A stretch of DNA of 13,652 nt from JAEUMY01 sp031394355 (GTDB lineage Bacteria > Pseudomonadota > Gammaproteobacteria > Burkholderiales > Usitatibacteraceae): positions 1 through 13,652 of the forward strand of contig JANNSU010000026.1 in the NCBI GenBank assembly GCA_031394355.1. The letters are read 5' to 3'. The position numbers and the translations under genes were made by a program. Below the pieces are notes generated by a model. It had not been told where the DNA came from, made no database searches, and saw only the letters and a list, made by a program, of their open reading frames with translations. Shown here piece by piece: positions 12,367-13,652 of the stretch. Position 1 is the first letter of the stretch. Each line of letters begins with the position of its first letter.

Positions 12367-12624
12367 GTCCGGCGCCAGATTGGGTTATGCGAGGCGGCGG
12401 AACTTTTTCGCGCTGCCGTCGCAAGTAACGCTGAGGCGCTACATTTTCGTCCCGCCAGGCAGGCGATTCATCGCCGGGATGGCGCATTCGTCGCACTGAG
12501 CCCGCCTCCCATGGGGATTCGGGTATGGTGCGAGCCATCCCGCCATCGGGATCAGGTGCATGGTACTCACGCCGGGGTCGATTTCGTGGGCAGGCAACTC
12601 AAATTATTTAAGCAAGGAGCTGAA

Positions 12625-13491
12625 ATGAAATTCTGGAACCTGCTTGGCGCCGCGGCTGCGGTCCTGCTGGGCTTGAACGTCGCAGCACAAGATACAAAGC
12701 CTGCGAGCGAAGTAAAGAAGCGGACCGTGGTCCTCATTTCTGCCGTGGGTGATCAGTTCACCTACCTTCGGCAAAAAGAGGCTGTCGGATCCAGCATGGA
12801 GCCGTACACGCGTCGTGTCGTGAAGGTGCCCAACGGCGAGCTGGACAATATTGTTCTGCGTGGACTTGATCGCGCCTACTCCCAGCAAGAGCCGGATGCC
12901 AGCAAGGTCTTCATGCGCCTGGCTGCGGCTGAGATGGAAGGGGTGCTGCCGCAGAACCGTGAGCAGCACGCCATCGACAAGATCATGCAACATCTGGCGC
13001 CGATGGACCGCAAGAACTGGGATCTGATCGTGGCCGTGACGCCGGCCTGGCAGTTTTCGGCAGCCAGCGGCATGGGTAGCAAGATGCAGGGCATCGGCCT
13101 GTACGTCCAGCCGCTGGAGAACACCACGGGCGACTTCGACAGTGAGCTGGGTGGCCAGGAGGATTTCTCCACGTCCGACCCCAATGACCGCACCCAAAAG
13201 AAGAAGTCCAACGTGTTCATCGCACCGTTTTCCTATACCCAGCTCTGGATCATCGATCCGAGGACGCTGAAGGTGATCTCCAAGGAAGCCAACAAGCAGC
13301 ACGTGAAACTGTACGACCCGAACAGCGCGGCGCTGGATATACAGAAGCAGATGTCCGTTGACATGCTGGCGACCCAGATCGAAGGCTTTGTCGAGCGCTC
13401 CAGTGCCCGTGCACTCCGCGAAGCGATCGGCACCGTGACCATCGATGAGAAGGCGCCGCCGGCGAAGCCTGCCGATCCGGCCAAGAAGTGA
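12625..13491 (+). CDS. exported protein of unknown function
   Basis: A 288-residue protein with a signal peptide (MKFWNLLGAAAAVLLGLNVAAQ, cleavage probably before QD). The mature part starts with a strand-rich segment (KRTVVLISAVGDQFTYLRQ). It continues with ARG/Asp-rich helices (VLRGLDRAYSQQEPDASKVF) and WDLIVAVTPAWQFSA, and includes GIGLYVQPLENTTGDFDSEL and FIAPFSYTQLWIIDPRTLKV. The C-terminus is Lys/Ala/Pro-rich (PPAKPADPAKK). The repeated strand patterns suggest an alpha/beta fold, but I find no catalytic motif and do not recognise the family. The ATG at 12625 has AAGGAG five bases upstream, which decides it over the longer frame from 12511. A strong terminator follows about 20 bases past the stop, so it is probably a single-gene unit. 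Confidence 0.85.
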   Translation: MKFWNLLGAAAAVLLGLNVAAQDTKPASEVKKRTVVLISAVGDQFTYLRQKEAVGSSMEPYTRRVVKVPNGELDNIVLRGLDRAYSQQEPDASKVFMRLAAAEMEGVLPQNREQHAIDKIMQHLAPMDRKNWDLIVAVTPAWQFSAASGMGSKMQGIGLYVQPLENTTGDFDSELGGQEDFSTSDPNDRTQKKKSNVFIAPFSYTQLWIIDPRTLKVISKEANKQHVKLYDPNSAALDIQKQMSVDMLATQIEGFVERSSARALREAIGTVTIDEKAPPAKPADPAKK

Positions 13492-13511
13492 TTTGATGCA
13501 ACCGTGAGTCC

Positions 13512-13542
13512 AACGCCCCGCCCCGTGCGGGGCGTTTTGGTT
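13512..13542 (+). terminator. strong intrinsic terminator
   Basis: AACGCCCCGC (13512-13521) and GCGGGGCGTT (13527-13536) form a perfect 10-bp stem with a five-base loop, followed by TTGGTTTT. It begins 20 bases after the stop of the exported-protein gene. Confidence 0.9.
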
Positions 13543-13548
13543 TTGGGG

Positions 13549-13600
13549 TGCGAATATTATTCGAGTGCCGCTTAGAGCGGCACTCGAATCCCTTCGGGAT
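13549..13600. repeat. stacked hairpins with a variant of the GCGAATATTCGC motif
   Basis: GCGAATATTATTCG resembles the palindrome with three extra bases at its centre. It overlaps a 13-bp stem-loop: ATTCGAGTGCCGC (13559-13571), loop TTAGA, GCGGCACTCGAAT (13577-13589). A smaller hairpin follows, ATCCC-TTC-GGGAT (13588-13600). Confidence 0.7.
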
Positions 13601-13633
13601 GCAGCGGCTCCATTCAGGTGTCAGAATGCTGAC

Positions 13634-13652
13634 CAGCCCCCAGCCCCCAGCC
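13634..13652. repeat. 7-bp tandem repeat running off the window
   Basis: CAGCCCC is repeated 2.7 times to the right edge of the window. Its full length cannot be seen. Confidence 0.5.

Noticed and set aside
12511..12624. Upstream extension of the last exported-protein frame
   Set aside because: The ATG at 12625 has AAGGAG five bases upstream and starts directly with a signal peptide, so the extension is non-coding.
1..13652. Defence system, prophage, insertion sequence or CRISPR array
   Set aside because: I found no transposase, integrase, nuclease, toxin pair or regularly spaced repeat array. The iterated palindrome is not regularly spaced and has no spacer structure.

Overview
This window is GC-rich (about 60% by eye) Gram-negative DNA, most likely from a betaproteobacterium. 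The evidence is indirect: many Sec-exported and lipoprotein genes, an OmpA-family protein, an FNR/ANR-type box in front of a universal stress protein, and a paired hairpin repeat of the REP/dRS3-like kind. No marker gene fixes the taxonomy. I see no phage, transposase, CRISPR array, tRNA or rRNA. It looks like chromosomal housekeeping and accessory DNA dominated by small envelope and periplasmic genes.

Layout: (1) 1-1239: the probable end of an unidentified plus-strand gene, then a minus-strand two-gene stress operon (universal stress protein, then a DksA/TraR-type zinc-finger protein) with an FNR/ANR-type box (1302-1315) upstream. (2) 1472-1912: a small four-helix membrane protein. (3) 5718 down to 2094: a minus-strand run of five exported or membrane-anchored proteins. 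These are a TM-anchored lipocalin-like protein, a Cys-rich TPR-like secreted protein coupled to it by an overlapping GTG start, a short secreted protein (128 aa), a longer frameshifted paralogue of it, and an M48 metalloprotease lipoprotein. (4) 5773-7217: an enoyl-CoA hydratase/isomerase-family protein, then a double-ACT (GcvR-like) regulator. (5) 7450-8833: a divergent pair, an NTF2/SnoaL-like exported protein (-) and a SHOCT-PspC membrane protein (+), separated by 412 bp rich in short repeats. (6) 8926-11411: a Sel1-repeat exported protein (-) and an OmpA-domain protein (+), divergent. (7) 11590-13491: a short-chain dehydrogenase, then an unrecognised exported protein closed by a strong terminator.

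The most unusual signal is a 12-bp perfect palindrome, GCGAATATTCGC. It occurs six times in 13.65 kb, against a random expectation far below one. Four copies lie 7 to 17 bases beyond a stop codon, one of them inside a 32-bp perfect palindrome, and two lie inside genes. This looks like a recurrent stop-proximal element of unknown function. It coincides with a recent partial tandem gene duplication (3454-3825 / 3937-4308) whose two copies are almost identical over 228 bp and then diverge sharply. The longer copy carries a one-base frameshift. Other structures of note are a paired hairpin repeat (11456-11539), a three-unit 24-bp tandem repeat at a gene's 3' end (7396-7467), and stacked hairpins after the last terminator.
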